64,000 nucleotides of DNA from Phaeodactylibacter sp. (GTDB lineage: Bacteria; Bacteroidota; Bacteroidia; Chitinophagales; Saprospiraceae): assembly GCF_022763345.1 (NCBI RefSeq), contig NZ_JALEGS010000093.1:47602-111601 (forward strand), given 5' to 3'. The first letter of the stretch is position 1, and each line of letters starts with the position of its first letter. Below the pieces are notes generated by a model. The model was not told where the DNA came from. It did not search any database and worked only from the letters and a program-made list of their open reading frames with translations. Below, one piece after another: positions 1 through 8,836 of the stretch. The position numbers and the translations under genes were made by a program.

Positions 1-445
1 AGGCACTATCCATCAAAAGGGATTTGCTTCTTTGATTCCACTCCAGGAACAACTGTTCAGCCATTAATCTGCCTAACTTTTCAAATTGCTGCTGTGGCTG
101 TTCGTAAAAAGCATATAGCTTTTCACGGGTAAGGCCATAAACGGTGCAATCTTCAATACATTCAATGTATTTGTCCGTTTGAGTTTGGTTGATAAGGCTC
201 GTATAGTCGGTCATGAATTCGCAATCCAATGAAAACTCGTCTATGTATCTCTTGCCATTCTTGAGATAATAGCACATCATATTCCCCTTGAGAATGAAAA
301 CTAATTCTTGACATATCTGGCCTTCCTGAAGTAAGTATGCTCCTTTTTTTAGTTTTCTTTCGACAAAAGCATCAGAAAACTGAATGATGGCCTCCTCTGG
401 AAAAAGAGGGAACATTTTCAAAAATATTTCTCGTGTCGCGTTCAT
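1..445 (-). CDS. Crp/Fnr-family transcriptional regulator (3' end cut by window)
   Basis: The first 148 residues read from ATG at 445 to the window edge. They form a cyclic-nucleotide-binding beta-roll: LKKGAYLLQEGQICQELVFI followed by the turn KGNMMCYY matches the cNMP domain of Bacteroidota Crp/Fnr proteins, and the final residues (RSKSLLMDSA) match the linker before the usual C-terminal winged helix, which lies outside the window. Such proteins are cytoplasmic transcription factors, and many Bacteroidota members lack the residues that bind cAMP. The ligand and targets cannot be read from this sequence. The family call is firm; specificity is unknown. Confidence 0.85.
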   Translation of the reverse strand, partial: MNATREIFLKMFPLFPEEAIIQFSDAFVERKLKKGAYLLQEGQICQELVFILKGNMMCYYLKNGKRYIDEFSLDCEFMTDYTSLINQTQTDKYIECIEDCTVYGLTREKLYAFYEQPQQQFEKLGRLMAEQLFLEWNQRSKSLLMDSA

Positions 446-556
446 TTCAAATCATTGCTAAATAGTATTGTACAGCCTTGTTGCTCTGGTCAATCTGTCC
501 GCAGGTAAGCCTGACGGCAACAAGCCCTCTCCGCATAGCAGAAGGGCTTTTAAAGA

Positions 557-3500
557 TTACCGAACAAACAACGTCTTCAACGGCACATCCACGCCAAAGT
601 TCAGGAAAAACCGGGTCGACTGCAGCGTAATCTGCTCGCCCTGCACTTCCCGGAACTGTGGTCCGTACTGTCCCCCTGCGCCAACATAAAAAGGTGAGTT
701 TTTGATATTGTAGTGCAACTGCAATCCGGGCCGGAAGACATTTTTGAATGTCAGGTCGGTTTCCCCAAACTGTGTGTCCCCGGGCACATAGGTGAAAAAG
801 CTGCCCAGGTCGATAAGGCTGAGAAAAAGCGAAAGGGAATGGCCATCCAGCTGCTTGGTTTGCAGCGTAGATTCGTTAATCACAATTCGCCGTTTGCCGA
901 GCCGGCGGCTGACAGAAAAGCCGATAGGCATGGTGGGCATGATGTTGGTAAACGTTTCTTCGGTATTCGTGCTGTTCTGCTCCCAGTTTTCCTGCCCCAC
1001 AGAAACGCCCAGGTAAGCGTTTAGGGCTACGGTGACTTTTTTCTTGCGCTTGAGGCGGGAACTGCCCGGTGGATCAGCAATGCCCTCCATAAGGCTTTGG
1101 ACTTCGTTGGTAGACTGTGCATCTACCAAACCAGCGATAAAGTAGCCGTACTCAGTGAGGAAACTGAGAAACTGCGCCAGTTCCTCCTGCCCCGGTTCGT
1201 CTCCCTGGAAAACAGGTGCCAATCCGGTAAACAAGCCAAGGGTAGCGCCAATAGCCTGACGGTGGTCCCGCCGGTTGAGGTAATAAACCATGTCCAGCAG
1301 CTTTTGAGAGACCTCCGGCACCGGCTTAAGCCTGGGGTCGCTTTCCACCAGCGGCAACAACTGCCCGCTGTTGGATTGATCCACTAGCAGCGGCAGCTCC
1401 AAAATACGGTTCAGGGTGTTTACCACAAATGCGGCTTTGCGGTAAAACCGAAGGCTATCTTGTTCGACCGAAACAGAATCCGGAGGGGTGAGGTCGGGGA
1501 GGTCCGCTACAGTGAGTTGCACCAACTGCGCCAGCCCATCCGGGGCGATGTTCCGGATTTGCTTCACCTGCCGCATACGCTGATACAGCAGGCCCAGAAA
1601 GGCAGGGCGGAGATCCGGGTCATTCAGCGCACTATCCAGTACCGGGCGGGCGATCCACATTTGGGCAGGGTCCGAAGCGCGCAGGCAGTAAGTGAGCTGC
1701 GACATAGACTCTGTGAGGAAGAGCATCGGCTCGGCATTGCGCTGTAGCTTGTAGGGCGTTGGGGCATAAGTGGTATCCACCTCCTCAAGTTCTGCTTTTA
1801 ATGCATGGAGTTCGTTTTTTAGCTTTTGCACTTTCACCACCAGCCCGGAGTAAGGATGAGTCGGCTTTTGCCCCAGCAAGTAGATACTGATTGGATGGGT
1901 AGGTGGAAGTTCGGCTTCCTCGCCTAAGACCCGTTCGTTGAGGTCGAAGAATCGCTGCTCAATGTCCTGCAGTTCCTCTTTCCATTCCCTGACCAGTTGC
2001 TGTTGTGTTAGGTTACGGGCCACCATCTCAATGCGGGTTGCGGGGCTGTTGATGTTGTAGGGGGCGTTCAGCATATTCGAAAGGACCTGGAAAGCCAGCC
2101 CCTGCTGATAGCTCAGGCTGTCCACTGCTGCCCAGTAAGTCCGTGTGTCGCGGACGGCGGCGAGGAGCTGCTTTCGCTTCAGCTCAAGGTCCTGATAGAC
2201 TTTTGCATCAAGTTCATCAGGCAAGACCTTGTATTTCCACTCTTCCAGCCGGCGGTGATAAAGCGTCAGGTCGGCTACCCAGTTGTCCAGGATGTCCGCC
2301 AGGGTTTGGTCTTCGTACCAGGTGCCGCCCAGCCTTCGGGCGATTTCCAGCCCGGCAGCAATGAGCATGCGCTCGGTAGGCTCTTCGGAAAAGTACTGAT
2401 CATAGCTGTCCACGCTACGAATTTGCATAAGATAGGCGCTGTCGAGCCGGCCCCGCAGCAGATAGGGCAGGAAGTTCAGGCGGTAGCCTTCTGCATCGTC
2501 GCTCATGAGCGTGGCCAGATTGTATTCCGGTTTGAAGAGATAAGCAAAACCAGGCGCAGACTTTTGCCGGTTGGTGGTGTCGGGGGCAGCCAGCCACCGT
2601 TGCTCAATGGCCTGCAGGCTGTCTTCCAGTGTGTTTTCTGCATCATTCAGCGATATGTAAATGCTGCTGAGCAGGTTGGTGATGGTTTGCGTCCGCTCGT
2701 GCAGGTCATCCAGAGTTGTCGCGCCACTTTGCACCGTATCTGCCAGAGTGAAGTTGAGCTTTTTACCGTTTTCCTGGTAGTTGGTGAGGATATTACGGTG
2801 CGTGGCCCCCATGATGTCGCTTAGGGGCATGTCATTTTGCGAAAGCCCGATGATCGTGTATACGGTCAGCAGGTTGTACATGATGGGGTCCGATTGCAGC
2901 GCCTCGAACCGGTCATCTTCCAGCAAGATAATGGGCAACCGTACGCTCAGCAATTGTAGATCTTCATAAAAGGCGGTCCGCACCCGTTCTAAAAAGGACT
3001 GAGAATAGCTAAAACTGGTACTGCTGACCTCTTTGTAAACCGTAGGGAACAGCAGCCTGACCGGCGGTACTTCGTCTTCCAGAAACCGGTCCAGGAAATT
3101 GATGGCGACCTCCTGTTGTGCGCGTTCCAGTACAAAATGGAAGACGCCTTCAAGCAGCATGCTGGTGTTGACCAAACCGTTGTCTATGTTTTGATTGCTT
3201 GTTTTGGCGGCGCTTTTTAGGGCTAAGCGGCTCTCTACAGGTGGGATGGTATAGCGTTGCAATGCTTTGGAAATCGAAAGAAAGTCGGCCATGTTTTGCC
3301 CTTCCGAACTTTTAAGCGCTCTTGCCATTTGTTCCCTCGGTGCTTGTTGCAGTCTTGTGCGTTGCGCCCTGTACCTGCTCATCGCCACACTGTCCGGCGC
3401 TTCAGCATAGCCTTTCAGTTGCCGAAGCGGTAGCCATTCAGAAAGGATCTGATTGCTTTGATAATGCTCAGCCGTTTCCAGCAGGTCTGCGGCTTTTTCG

Positions 3501-3739
3501 CCCTGTTCGAGCCCATCGGCATCGTATTGCTGGAGAATGGCCATGGCTTCGGCGAAAGCCATGCGCATGGAGTCCGTCTCCAGGCTGTCCGGCATTTGGG
3601 TGAGCATGCGTTTGGCCCTGACCAGCCTGGCAGCGTCTTCAATCAGGCTCTGCCCGGAAAGTACGACAGGAAAGAGCCCTCCCAACAGGAAAGTCGCAAG
3701 TAATCGGTAAGTGTTTGGCATCGTGTTTCGCTTGGTCAT
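557..3739 (-). CDS. Large exported protein of unknown function with C-terminal beta-rich, barrel-like region
   Basis: 1060 residues with a hydrophobic signal segment near residues 12-30 ending in LSGQS. The long middle (about 30-890) is mostly helical, rich in Leu, Gln and Asp, with no motif I recognise. The last ~160 residues alternate polar and hydrophobic residues like an outer-membrane barrel (VTVALNAYLGVSV, MPIGFSVSRRLG, FYVGAGGQYGPQF) and end in Arg after an aromatic residue. It is third in an operon; its ATG overlaps the stop of the upstream lipoprotein gene by 4 nt, which supports this start, although the internal Met at residue 7 is also possible. Function unknown; an envelope complex with its two operon partners is inference. 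Confidence 0.75.
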   Translation of the reverse strand: MTKRNTMPNTYRLLATFLLGGLFPVVLSGQSLIEDAARLVRAKRMLTQMPDSLETDSMRMAFAEAMAILQQYDADGLEQGEKAADLLETAEHYQSNQILSEWLPLRQLKGYAEAPDSVAMSRYRAQRTRLQQAPREQMARALKSSEGQNMADFLSISKALQRYTIPPVESRLALKSAAKTSNQNIDNGLVNTSMLLEGVFHFVLERAQQEVAINFLDRFLEDEVPPVRLLFPTVYKEVSSTSFSYSQSFLERVRTAFYEDLQLLSVRLPIILLEDDRFEALQSDPIMYNLLTVYTIIGLSQNDMPLSDIMGATHRNILTNYQENGKKLNFTLADTVQSGATTLDDLHERTQTITNLLSSIYISLNDAENTLEDSLQAIEQRWLAAPDTTNRQKSAPGFAYLFKPEYNLATLMSDDAEGYRLNFLPYLLRGRLDSAYLMQIRSVDSYDQYFSEEPTERMLIAAGLEIARRLGGTWYEDQTLADILDNWVADLTLYHRRLEEWKYKVLPDELDAKVYQDLELKRKQLLAAVRDTRTYWAAVDSLSYQQGLAFQVLSNMLNAPYNINSPATRIEMVARNLTQQQLVREWKEELQDIEQRFFDLNERVLGEEAELPPTHPISIYLLGQKPTHPYSGLVVKVQKLKNELHALKAELEEVDTTYAPTPYKLQRNAEPMLFLTESMSQLTYCLRASDPAQMWIARPVLDSALNDPDLRPAFLGLLYQRMRQVKQIRNIAPDGLAQLVQLTVADLPDLTPPDSVSVEQDSLRFYRKAAFVVNTLNRILELPLLVDQSNSGQLLPLVESDPRLKPVPEVSQKLLDMVYYLNRRDHRQAIGATLGLFTGLAPVFQGDEPGQEELAQFLSFLTEYGYFIAGLVDAQSTNEVQSLMEGIADPPGSSRLKRKKKVTVALNAYLGVSVGQENWEQNSTNTEETFTNIMPTMPIGFSVSRRLGKRRIVINESTLQTKQLDGHSLSLFLSLIDLGSFFTYVPGDTQFGETDLTFKNVFRPGLQLHYNIKNSPFYVGAGGQYGPQFREVQGEQITLQSTRFFLNFGVDVPLKTLFVR

Positions 3740-4221
3740 TGGATAATAGGGGTTGAATCTTGTCTGACTCGGGCATAATCGCAGAACAACAGGAGCGCCT
3801 CTTGTAAATCTGCTTGTGTTTGGCCTCCTGCAACGAGCACGTTGATGTACTCAAGTGTGCTCACCTGAGTCTCATCAGCAACGGTATTGCCGTAAAGGAT
3901 GCTATGGCGCAGGCTGTCGGTGAGCAGCCGGACTTCAGTGCGCAGCATTAGGAAAGTAGAATCTTCCAGCATCGCCTGCCCATTAGCCATCAGGCTGTCT
4001 TCCCGTACCCGGCAGTTGACTTTGAGGTCATTGAGCTTTTCCAGCACCTGAGCCTCCCATCCATCTACCTGAGACCGAAGGCTGTCCAACCGGGCCAGGC
4101 TATCCCTCTGCAGGCTGTCTACAGTGGCTCCGGGGAAGGGGTCTTGTTCCGGACCACCTCCGCAGTTGGCTATCCAGAAACCTAAACAAATGATGCTAAT
4201 TTTAGTCAGGAATCGTCTCAT
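3736..4221 (-). CDS. Small lipoprotein, operon partner of the 1060-aa exported protein
   Basis: 161 residues. The N-terminus is a lipoprotein signal: two Arg, a hydrophobic stretch ISIICLGFWIAN, then a lipobox Cys followed by GGG. The mature part is helical and probably coiled coil, with heptad-like runs (DSLQRDSLARLDSLRSQVDG, LRTEVRLLTDSLRHS). It overlaps both neighbours by 4 nt (ATGA), the mark of translational coupling. No known family recognised. It is probably anchored to a membrane from the periplasmic side. The role is unknown, but the coupling suggests fixed stoichiometry with the genes on either side. Confidence 0.75.
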   Translation of the reverse strand: MRRFLTKISIICLGFWIANCGGGPEQDPFPGATVDSLQRDSLARLDSLRSQVDGWEAQVLEKLNDLKVNCRVREDSLMANGQAMLEDSTFLMLRTEVRLLTDSLRHSILYGNTVADETQVSTLEYINVLVAGGQTQADLQEALLLFCDYARVRQDSTPIIQ

Positions 4222-4892
4222 GCTTTTTCTTCTTCAGTAACAGGAATCTGGCTTTCCACGTAGTCGTTCAGCATTTGGTAGGAGGCCTTGAACTTGGGGA
4301 CATCCGTAGCGGCTTTGATCAAGCCAATCATGAGTTCCATGGTTTTGATCGCATTTTCGTCTGCCTGCACCGTGTTTTCCCGCAAATGCTTTCGGTACAC
4401 AGCCAGGAAAGCAGTGAATGCAGCCTCCTGCTCCAGGAATTCCGGATCGGCGGTAGGGTCCTGATCAGCAGCGATGAGGGCGTTTTTGGTTTCCCGAAGT
4501 GCCCGTCGGATTTTGAGGAGCTCGTCGAGCATTTTCTGGTTCCACTGAGAGGGGGCGGCTTGTGCGGCTCTTTCCTGTAGGGGGATCAGGATCATATCCC
4601 GGATCAACTGCTGCAGGTTGCTGAAATGGTCCAGAAAGGAATTTGGCGTTTCCTCAGGAGCCAGTTTTAAAGCCACTATAGCCTTCAAGAGCTGGTGTTC
4701 GTCGTAGGAGAGTTCGTCTGCCCAGAGCAAGGCGCTGTGCAGATCGACCTCCAGATCTTCGATTTGTTGTTTGGCGTCCGCGGCAGCCTGATCATCGATG
4801 AGTTGATTGTTTTGGAAGGTCTTCAGGCGGGCCAGGCAGGATAGCTGTACGTCCCGGAGTTGGTGGATGAGTGTTTCTTTTTGAGACGGCAT
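4218..4892 (-). CDS. Hypothetical helical cytoplasmic protein, first gene of three-gene envelope operon
   Basis: 224 residues from Met at 4892 (MPSQKETLIH); an in-frame Met 12 codons upstream exists, but its leader does not look like protein. No signal peptide, no membrane segment. The sequence is almost entirely helical, with many Gln, Glu, Leu and Ala and heptad-like spacing, so a helical-bundle or adaptor protein is likely. The stop overlaps the start of the lipoprotein gene by 4 nt. I do not recognise the family. A soluble protein coupled to an exported lipoprotein and a barrel-like protein may regulate or assemble them; that is inference. Confidence 0.7.
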   Translation of the reverse strand: MPSQKETLIHQLRDVQLSCLARLKTFQNNQLIDDQAAADAKQQIEDLEVDLHSALLWADELSYDEHQLLKAIVALKLAPEETPNSFLDHFSNLQQLIRDMILIPLQERAAQAAPSQWNQKMLDELLKIRRALRETKNALIAADQDPTADPEFLEQEAAFTAFLAVYRKHLRENTVQADENAIKTMELMIGLIKAATDVPKFKASYQMLNDYVESQIPVTEEEKA

Positions 4893-4980
4893 GGGGTTAG
4901 GTTTGATGATTGTAAGAGATGCTAACATAGCATCTCTAAGTCCATTACCAATACCGAAAAATAGTCATTTTTCTGAAATT

Positions 4981-5379
4981 CTAATCGTTTAGTCGCCGTG
5001 CCATGAACCAGACCTCTTCCTCGTCACCGGGGTGGCCGTTATAATTGACGGTGATTTCCTCTCCCGCTTTTAGGTCGCGGAGCGCCATGAAGTGCAGGGC
5101 CTTACCCTCAAAATCGGGCAGGTAGAAGGCGTTGGGGCGGTAGCTGTGGTTGTACAAAGAGCCGTAGCCCAAGGCAATGGCGCAGGCCTCTTCCTGTTGC
5201 CCCCAGATGAAGTAGTAGTCGTACAGCCCGGTTTGGTCCAGGTATTTAAGATGCTCCTTTGGCATAACAATGACCGGGCAGATTTCCAGCAAAGCGCCTT
5301 CGGGTATGTCGGCTGCGGTGAAAACGCCCCGTCCGCCCAGATCGCTGTTGGCAAAGTATAAGGATGGAATTCTTTGCAT
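4981..5379 (-). CDS. SET domain-containing protein (putative lysine methyltransferase)
   Basis: 132 residues from MQRIPSLYFA. I chose this start because the upstream gene stops at 5385 and the SET fold begins immediately. The motifs appear in order: GGRGVF (SAM-binding GxG) near residue 17, YGSLYNHSYRPNA (the NHSxxPN motif that forms the SAM and substrate pocket) near 75, and GEEITVNYNG (the catalytic Tyr strand) near 110. This is a minimal stand-alone bacterial SET protein of normal length without a post-SET zinc site. Known members methylate lysine, but the substrate in Bacteroidota is generally unknown. Cytoplasmic. Six bases separate it from the membrane protein gene upstream, so they are probably cotranscribed. 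Confidence 0.85.
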   Translation of the reverse strand: MQRIPSLYFANSDLGGRGVFTAADIPEGALLEICPVIVMPKEHLKYLDQTGLYDYYFIWGQQEEACAIALGYGSLYNHSYRPNAFYLPDFEGKALHFMALRDLKAGEEITVNYNGHPGDEEEVWFMARRLND

Positions 5380-5384
5380 GAACT

Positions 5385-6557
5385 TTAAAAGATTAAGAGG
5401 CCTATCTGAATGACGATGTAGATAAGCATCCCAAACATACCTAAATTCCCGGTTATCCACCATCCGAGGTAAGCCCGGTGGTGTTCTCGTTGGTGTATCA
5501 GGAGATTGAAGGCAGCGGTAAGCGGCAGTAAGATACGGGTGTAGCCAGCCTGTTCAAACCAGATGGGCGCTCCCAGCAGGCAGAACAGCAGGGCGAATCC
5601 GATGCCAAAAAGCCAGTATTTGTCCCTTAGGCTGTACCGGACGAAGAAGTAAGCCGCCTGCACGAGGAAGGAAACCGGTGCCAGAAGTTCGAAAAGAGCT
5701 TGACTGAGGGCATCTAGTCTTGGCCTACCTGTACTGATGAAGGCCTGTAAATGAAGCCCGGCTGCCCCGAATTTTGCTATGAATGCTTCAAAGGGCAACA
5801 ACAGATTAGTTGCGGTCTGACTTTTTGGCAAACCACTGATTTGAAGTACGTAAATGTACCAGCATAGGGGGATGAGCCCGATAACCAGTGCTGTTCTCAA
5901 AAGCCGGGTATAAGGGGTCCGGTATACCCATAAAACAGCAGGGGCGCTTAATGCGGCAGTCTCTTTCGTGAGTATTGAGAAGGCAAAAAGCAAAGCTGCT
6001 CCTGCCCAACTCATAGAGCACAAAACAGGCAAAAGGGAAAAAAATAAAGCGGGCAGATCAATCAACGCCCGCTCGATAGAAATAAGTGTACCAGAAGAAA
6101 GCAAGATGGCGGCAACCATCAATTTAGTCTTGAGTTTGTGCAGGTCAAAACGGTTCAGGAGCAAGGTCAACAGTCCAATCCAGAAAGCGAAGTTGAGCAA
6201 CGCGTAGACTTGTAGTATCCACCGCGGTTGACCGAGCCCGAGGGTGTAGGCTATAGCCGAAAGCCCGATCCGTCTACCCCGCCAAAAAACAGAATCAATG
6301 GAACGTCTCATTCCGGGATGTTGCAGAGAAGGGTCGATAGCCATTTGAGCATAAAACTGCCCGTCGTATCCCAATGCACTAATTGCTGGTGGAGCAATGG
6401 CCTGAACTTCAGGGAGCTGCCGCTGTTCAAACCTTTCGCCGAAGTAGATCATGGAAAGTAGGCCGTTTCCAGGCTCGTGGCTGTTCCAGGCCAGAAAAAG
6501 CACTGGAGCAACCAGGAGGGTGAGAAAGGCAACCGTTGACCATCTTCGGTTTTGCAT
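5385..6557 (-). CDS. Polytopic membrane protein, GT-C glycosyltransferase-like
   Basis: 390 residues with about nine to ten hydrophobic segments. After the first TM (residues 8-24) comes an extracytoplasmic loop with the motif GYDGQFYAQMAIDP, typical of a bacterial GT-C-like family (AZOBR_p60025-type proteins), in which acidic and aromatic residues in the first loop act on a lipid-linked sugar. No soluble domain follows. The substrate cannot be told. The neighbours (SET protein, VOC protein) give no pathway context; rfbD lies 1.2 kb upstream on the same strand, which would fit surface polysaccharide work. Family placement is moderately sure, activity is inferred. Confidence 0.7.
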   Translation of the reverse strand: MQNRRWSTVAFLTLLVAPVLFLAWNSHEPGNGLLSMIYFGERFEQRQLPEVQAIAPPAISALGYDGQFYAQMAIDPSLQHPGMRRSIDSVFWRGRRIGLSAIAYTLGLGQPRWILQVYALLNFAFWIGLLTLLLNRFDLHKLKTKLMVAAILLSSGTLISIERALIDLPALFFSLLPVLCSMSWAGAALLFAFSILTKETAALSAPAVLWVYRTPYTRLLRTALVIGLIPLCWYIYVLQISGLPKSQTATNLLLPFEAFIAKFGAAGLHLQAFISTGRPRLDALSQALFELLAPVSFLVQAAYFFVRYSLRDKYWLFGIGFALLFCLLGAPIWFEQAGYTRILLPLTAAFNLLIHQREHHRAYLGWWITGNLGMFGMLIYIVIQIGLLIF

Positions 6558-6564
6558 GGCAAGG

Positions 6565-7626
6565 CTATTCCGTTACCCGGGAAAGCCCCATGGCTTTGAT
6601 GATCCAGCGGGGAAGTGGCTTGGTAGGTTTGCGTTTCTTGAGGTTGAGGTACCAGCCAAGTTTCTTCATCACCGGGACCTTGTGGGTTTCCACAAACTCA
6701 ATGAGGGTGCCATCGGGGTCTTCAATATAACTGAATCGCCCGGCAGCCTCACCCATGTCAAAACTGTTGCTACTGTCAACGGTGAAAGGGAAGCCTGCAG
6801 CTGTGCAATTAGATTTAAGTTCATCCATATTGCGCACATCAAAACACAGGTGGATGAAGCCCAGGTCACCCCACAAGCGCTCATCGTAGATCTTCCGGGG
6901 TTCATGCCCAGTTTTGAGTTGTACCAATTCCAGCTCGCTCCGGCCAAACAATGGCGCAAATGCTCCGGCCCGCTCTGCTTTGTGCCGCAGCAGTACGCGC
7001 CGCATGGGGTTGCTATGGCCCGGTACCTGACCCAGGCTGCTAAAGACACCTTCTTCATCGGAAATGACCTCATCGTAACCCAGGACATCCCGGTAGAGCT
7101 TTAAGGCTGCATCAATATCAGAAACGCCAATTATGGCACCGTAAATACCACCGGTCAGTTGTTTGCGGTTTTGAAACCAATCGGTAGCTTCCACAATCTG
7201 GAAGACATTGCCGTAGGGGTCTTGTGCAAAGAAGTTAAGCGGCCCCTGCCCGACGCGGTGCACACCAGACAAACATTTTACGCCATTGGCCTGATAGTAG
7301 TCATAAGCTTTCCGGGCATCAGGTGTCTTGATTTTTGCGGCGAAGATACCGTAGTCACCCAATTGAATATCAAAAGTGGAAGGCTGAGGCTCCCGGCAGG
7401 TATACTGCCAGATTTCGAAACCACCACCGCCTTGCATATTCATAGCGAGGATAGCATAGCGGTTGCGAGGTTGACCACCGGTGTAGGGAAGCATTAGCCC
7501 GGCTTCTGCTTTTTCCGTGAAAACCGGCACATCTGTACCGAAGTATTTTCTGTACCACTTCCAGGCCTCATCTGCGTCTTTTACGCCTACCCCCATTTGC
7601 TGAATGCCGCTAATAATATAGTTCAT
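6565..7626 (-). CDS. VOC-superfamily protein with two glyoxalase-like domains
   Basis: 353 residues carrying two vicinal-oxygen-chelate modules: residues ~5-135 (IQQMGVGVKDADEAWKWYRK to DPYGNVFQIVEATDW) and ~150-315 (IGVSDIDAALKLYRDVLGYD to DPDGTLIEFVETHKVP). Each ends in the DPxGxxxxxVE strand that supplies a metal-ligand Glu. Such proteins bind a divalent metal and act as dioxygenases, lyases or isomerases; the double-module layout resembles extradiol dioxygenases and 4-hydroxyphenylpyruvate dioxygenase-like enzymes, but is not close enough to name a substrate. Cytoplasmic. It lies 8 nt upstream of the membrane protein gene, so cotranscription is possible. The C-terminal tail (~315-353) is basic and uncharacterised. 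Confidence 0.8.
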   Translation of the reverse strand: MNYIISGIQQMGVGVKDADEAWKWYRKYFGTDVPVFTEKAEAGLMLPYTGGQPRNRYAILAMNMQGGGGFEIWQYTCREPQPSTFDIQLGDYGIFAAKIKTPDARKAYDYYQANGVKCLSGVHRVGQGPLNFFAQDPYGNVFQIVEATDWFQNRKQLTGGIYGAIIGVSDIDAALKLYRDVLGYDEVISDEEGVFSSLGQVPGHSNPMRRVLLRHKAERAGAFAPLFGRSELELVQLKTGHEPRKIYDERLWGDLGFIHLCFDVRNMDELKSNCTAAGFPFTVDSSNSFDMGEAAGRFSYIEDPDGTLIEFVETHKVPVMKKLGWYLNLKKRKPTKPLPRWIIKAMGLSRVTE

Positions 7627-7735
7627 GTCTATCCTTGATCGTTCATGTTATCCGATAAATACTTTGGCCGGGGCTGGAAAAGAATGACGAAATTAAGTCA
7701 AAAATTCTGAACTCGGGTGATCTGCCAGCCATTTT

Positions 7736-8608
7736 TTACAGGTGCTCCAGCATGCGCTTCAGGTCCTTCTGCCAGTGCGGGATAGTGAGCCCGAATGCCG
7801 ACTTGAATCTCGCTTTGTTGAGCAGGCTGAAGGGGGGGCGCTGTGCAGGCGTAGGGAAGTCTTTGGTCTCAATGGGTAGAATCTCGCATTCCAGACCTTT
7901 CGCATCAATCGCTGCTTTCGCAAAATCGTACCAGCTGCAAACCCCTTCGTTGCTGTAGTGGTAGATGCCGTGCCATTTTTCCTGGCTTACCGTGCCCATG
8001 CGGTGCAGTTGGATGACCTTGAGCATAGCATCGGCGAGGCTCCGGGCGTAGGTTGGGCTGCCGATTTGGTCAAACACTACCGTCAGCCGGTCGCGCTCCC
8101 CGCCCAGGCGGAGCATTGTTTTCACAAAATTGTGCCCGAAGGTGGAGTACACCCAGGACGTGCGCACAATCATGCTGTAGTCGTGGGCCTCCAGAGCTGC
8201 TTTTTCACCGTCCAGCTTGGTTTGAGCGTAGACGCCTTTGGGCTCGGTGGGGTCGTCTTCCCGTAGCGGGCGGTTGAGGCTGTTGTGGTAGACGTAGTCG
8301 GTGGAGAAGTGGATAAAGGGGGCACCATGCTTATGGCATTGAGTGGCCAGATGCTGCACGGCAGTGACATTGACGGCTTTCGCCAAATCAGTCTCCGTTT
8401 CGGCTTTGTCCACGGCCGTATAGGCTGCGCAATTGATACAGTAATCAGGCTGCTGCTCGTTGAAGAACTTTTCGACCGCATCACCATCGGTAATGTCCAG
8501 TAAGGTCCGGTTGGTGAAGATAAATTGTACATCGGAACGCTGAGCAGCCAGTACCTGCAGTTCGCGCCCTACCTGTCCGTTGGCGCCGGTGACGAGTATT
8601 TTTGCCAT
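7736..8608 (-). CDS. rfbD: dTDP-4-dehydrorhamnose reductase
   Basis: 290 residues. An N-terminal Rossmann motif LVTGANGQVGREL binds NAD(P)H; NCAAYTAVDKAE and the catalytic pair in YAQTKLDGE (Tyr and Lys, residues ~127-131) are diagnostic of RfbD/RmlD, which reduces dTDP-4-dehydro-L-rhamnose in the last step of dTDP-L-rhamnose synthesis. The motif STDYVYH supplies the Thr of the catalytic triad. The length is typical. The other rml genes (A, B, C) are not in this window, so the pathway is split here. Cytoplasmic. It is followed by 100 bp of non-coding DNA and appears monocistronic. A GH78 rhamnosidase lies 12 kb away, but no link is implied. Confidence 0.92.
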   Translation of the reverse strand: MAKILVTGANGQVGRELQVLAAQRSDVQFIFTNRTLLDITDGDAVEKFFNEQQPDYCINCAAYTAVDKAETETDLAKAVNVTAVQHLATQCHKHGAPFIHFSTDYVYHNSLNRPLREDDPTEPKGVYAQTKLDGEKAALEAHDYSMIVRTSWVYSTFGHNFVKTMLRLGGERDRLTVVFDQIGSPTYARSLADAMLKVIQLHRMGTVSQEKWHGIYHYSNEGVCSWYDFAKAAIDAKGLECEILPIETKDFPTPAQRPPFSLLNKARFKSAFGLTIPHWQKDLKRMLEHL

Positions 8609-8661
8609 GGGGTTGTGCGTATTTGGTTTGAGATGCTAAAGATAGCGTAAGGTTGGGCAAT

Positions 8662-8703
8662 TTTAGGTACGGAATGCATCACATTCCGTACCTAAAGGCA
8701 CGG
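8662..8703. repeat. 15-bp perfect inverted repeat containing dispersed repeat copy A
   Basis: The arms at 8662-8676 and 8682-8696 are perfect reverse complements around a 5-nt loop. The right arm begins the sequence CACATTCCGTACCTAAAGGC, which recurs with few changes at 9464-9487 (same strand) and 30181-30203 (opposite strand). A smaller hairpin AACCCC/GGGGTT follows at 8739-8754. It lies between the rfbD promoter side and the end of the small membrane protein gene. It may act as an RNA hairpin or be a mobile intergenic repeat. Confidence 0.75.
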
Positions 8704-8836
8704 GAAAGCCGTTTGTAAGGAGTGTTTTACCCATATTTAACCCCTAACGGGGTTGGAGATGCAAAGGAAAGTGGGGACCGCTTAATCCCTTGTTGCATGC
8801 CCGGCAAAGTACGAAAATGCGCCCGTTGAAGAAAAC

